This document shows positions 61,278 through 64,000 of a stretch of 64,000 bases of DNA, piece after piece. A program made the position numbers and the translations under genes. The notes under the pieces are model-generated. The model did not search any database, was not told the origin of the DNA, and saw only the letters and a program-made list of their open reading frames with translations. The stretch comes from Rapana venosa. Taxonomy: Eukaryota; Mollusca; Gastropoda; Neogastropoda; Muricidae. The stretch is taken from positions 52,898,644 through 52,962,643 of the forward strand of contig CM054154.1 in the NCBI GenBank assembly GCA_028751875.1, read 5' to 3'. Every line of letters begins with the position of its first letter. Positions within the stretch are counted from its first letter, which is position 1.

Positions 61278-62857
61278 ATGACAATGACAAATTCTTTTAT
61301 TTCGAGGATAATAAATAAGCACTCATGTGCTTTTTTACATCCAGTCCCTACCCGTAGGGATACATCTTAATAATAATAACCCAATACTTATACAGTCTCA
61401 CAATAGAAACAAGGGGAAATAACCCTTTTCAAAACAGCCCCCCCCCCCCCAACACCCCCCCCCCCCCCCCCCCCCCCCCCAACCAAACAAATAAAGAAAA
61501 CCCTAAAAACACCACCACCACCACCCACCCCCACCCCCCAAAAAAAAAACCCCTAACCAAAACAAACATATAAACAAAAGAGAAAGAAAAACCAAACCAA
61601 CAAAAGAAGAAAAAAGAGAAAAGCAGACAAACAACAACAACAACAAAGCCAAGAAAAATAACACAACCACACTTAATAAGTCATAAAGATAAACATATAC
61701 ACATTGTCAAATGGTACATATACTTGTTACACATAACTATAAGATATTGAAATAGGGCACTCATTAAAACTTAAGTACAGAGGCAAGTCCAATAAAGTAT
61801 TGAAAATATAAAATATGAATCCTTCATCATGATACACTATAACTATAAGCAAGACGATAAAAGGTGAGAGACAGAGACAGAGAGACAGAGTGTGTGTGGG
61901 TGTGTATTTCAGAGATAATATCCAATATATAATTCCCAAAACAGTACACAATCCCATCAACACTCATTTTTTATTATACTCGTTTCAAATTATATGTCAT
62001 GATAATGAAATAAATTTAATACCCATACATTCATACAATAAAAACAAGAAACAAACAAAGAAGAAATTAAACCCTTATACAGTCATTGAGGGAGAGAATG
62101 TGTGTTAGGGGTTAGTGAGTGAGTGAGTGAGTGTGTGTGTGTGTGTGTGTGTGAGTGTGTGTGTGGAGTGGGGGGGGGGGGGGGGGGGGGGGGGTTTCAG
62201 GGATAATACTAAATATATTAATACTCACATAGCACACGTGGACACAAAACACTTTTTAATTATACCATACAAATTGAATGTCATGGTAAAAAAAATAAGT
62301 GCAATACCATACACTCTCACAATAAAGAGGGGGCAAAACCCCCAATAAGTCATAAAAAGAAATCTACACATTGTAAGTAATTTCTAATAGAGCACAATTC
62401 TGTTTTCAAGGTTAATGAATAAGTACTATGTGCTTTTTTCATCCAGTCCCGCCGTAGGGTCACATTTAAAAATGCACTCAGTACTCATACTTTCCCAAAA
62501 AGTTGAAACAAAGGATAAAAACTTTTTTTTAAAGGAAAAAAAGAGAAAAAGAAAAAAAACAAACCCAAAAAACAACCCCCGACAAACAAAAGACAAAATA
62601 AACCCCAGAACACACACACACACACACACACACACCCCACACAACACACACACCCCCACACCCAACAAACAAAAAAAACAAAAAACAAGGAAAAACCAAC
62701 AACAAACAAACAAATGAGAAAAAAACATAAAAGAAAAATAACACCATCCACCCCCCCCCCCCCCACACACACACACACAAAAACAAAACAAAAAACCCAA
62801 AAAATCAACAACAAAACCAAAGTAACAACTACAGCAATAAACAAAGAGAGAGAGGAG
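61278..62857 (+). repeat. Tandem unit 2 (~1.58 kb)
   Basis: Repeats the order of 59898-61277 with diverged bases and different microsatellite lengths. Ends where a third, partial unit starts. Confidence 0.8.
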
Positions 62858-63170
62858 ACAATGACAATTTCTTTTATTTTTGAGGATAATGAATAAGCAC
62901 ACATTGCTTTTTTTAATCCCGTCCCTGCCTTTTTAGGGGTACATCTTAATAATAATAAAACCCCAAAACTTATACAGTCTCACAATAAAAACAAAGGGGG
63001 AAAAAACCCTTTTCAAAACAGCTCCCCCCAACAACCCCCCCCCCCCTCCCAAAGCAAGCAAATAAAAGAAAACCCTAAAAATAAACCCCAAAAAAGAGAG
63101 AGAGAGAGAGAGAGAGATGAGAGAGAGTTGAGAGAGACGAGAGAGGGGAGAGAGAGAGAGAGAGAATAAA
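62858..63170 (+). repeat. Tandem unit 3, partial
   Basis: Starts 'acaatgacaatttcttttat' with the tail motif, then the 'caaaacttatacagtctcac' segment and C-rich tract, and ends in a GA tract at 63095-63165. Confidence 0.75.
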
Positions 63171-64000
63171 CATATACAGTAAAATACACTGACTGAAACT
63201 ATCGCAATGATGATTGATGTGTGGTGAGATCAGAATGAGACTGGAACATCACTAGCCTATGTGACAAATGACAAAGCAACAAAATGACAAAGCAACAAAC
63301 ACCATGCACAATTTTGTTTTCGTGTGTGCTTGTTATATGTATATGTGGTGAATGCGTGCAGCAATACTAAACCTTAGACAGTTGGTGGCGATCCGTTCTT
63401 ACAAAATGGTCCGAGCTTTTTGGAAAAACGATGCAAATACGTGGAGTGCAAATAAAATATATTGCAAATTTAGCAGGCATAGAAATGGACATGGCAGAAC
63501 GACCTTGACATTGAAGACAGATCGTCCTTGACTTTGCAGACAGTAGGAGGGTCTAGCCTCACACTTTTAAAAAAAAAACGAATTTATGAACACTCCCTTT
63601 TACTGCGGAAGTACAAGAAGTGATTAAGCTTGCTAATTTTTAAGCATATGAATTTTGATGTAATTTTCTAATAATAAAAATGATACATTATTTCACACTA
63701 TTGAGTTTCATCAGCTACAATGCGTACTCCCGGTTACTGCAGAATTAGGCTAGGCTATATGTTTTGGTGAATCTGGTCTTGTATCAGTCATGCCCGATAA
63801 TTGTCATCCTTCTTTATTTGACAGGAAACTCAGGTATGGTTTGTTTCTTCGATCAGTAATGTGGTTGTTTTTTTTACAGTAGAAATATGTTTAAAACTGA
63901 AGATAAAAAAGTATACAAAATGGATGTACTCAGGACTCTCACTGACAATAATGCTTTTTTAATAGGTCGTCTTATCCTCTTATCCTGGAGACTTCAGCTA
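63171..64000. other. Lower-repeat sequence, unassigned
   Basis: No microsatellite of note, no duplicated partner seen in the window, and no recognised coding region. It contains short frames only. It is the best candidate for ordinary host non-coding sequence here. Confidence 0.4.

Overview
The window is eukaryotic, repeat-dominated, non-coding DNA. It most likely comes from a mollusc, probably a marine gastropod. That attribution is inference: it rests on the mix of non-LTR retrotransposons (L2-like, RTE-like and I-like with RNase H), the tRNA-headed SINEs and the dense long microsatellites, and I could not run a database search. I find no host protein-coding gene, rRNA, genuine tRNA, CRISPR array or bacterial feature. 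Every stretch with protein-like conservation is a decayed retrotransposon. Most other long open frames are simple repeats translated as Ser/Leu, Arg/Glu, Thr/His, Gly or Pro strings.

Layout. 1-2528 is one copy of a roughly 2.4 kb segment repeated at 58156-60592; it ends at a 500-N gap (2529-3028). 3029-5030 is a reverse-strand L2-type LINE whose sequence degrades into homopolymer-expanded text. 7861-10530 is almost only homopolymer runs and is probably a consensus artefact. 10531-16142 holds LINE fragments on both strands, including a nested insertion with a PHD-like zinc finger between reverse-transcriptase (RT) motifs, plus a SINE. 16143-21708 holds microsatellites, two SINE families and the first 55-bp minisatellite array. 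22195-27615 is an L2-type LINE interrupted by an RTE-like fragment with a 9-bp target-site duplication (TSD). 28741-30600 is a reverse-strand LINE of the PHD-finger type. 30929-34158 is a near full-length RTE element with a 14-bp TSD. 36425-40470 is a SINE followed by a second 55-bp minisatellite array that was itself invaded by an RTE-like LINE and a SINE. 40900-43285 plus 49088-49305 is a second copy of the block at 55370-58125, split by about 5.8 kb carrying two tail-to-tail I-like LINEs. 49518-52240 is an RTE-like LINE whose 5' half is inverted, as expected from twin priming. A second 500-N gap lies at 53026-53525. 58156-63170 is microsatellite-rich and includes a 1.4-1.6 kb tandem unit. 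63171-64000 is lower in repeats and unassigned.

How the parts relate. The LINEs encode, or once encoded, an apurinic-type endonuclease (EN) and an RT, and the I-like copies also RNase H. One SINE family ends with the same 3' tail as the L2 element here, which fits LINE-driven SINE mobilisation. Insertions inside insertions give a relative order of events. Two large direct duplications and the homopolymer-expanded regions need assembly checks before biological interpretation. The clearest biological signals are the twin-primed inversion, the SINE/L2 tail sharing, the RT-embedded zinc finger and the minisatellite arrays with a conserved flank. I see no convincing new multi-gene system.
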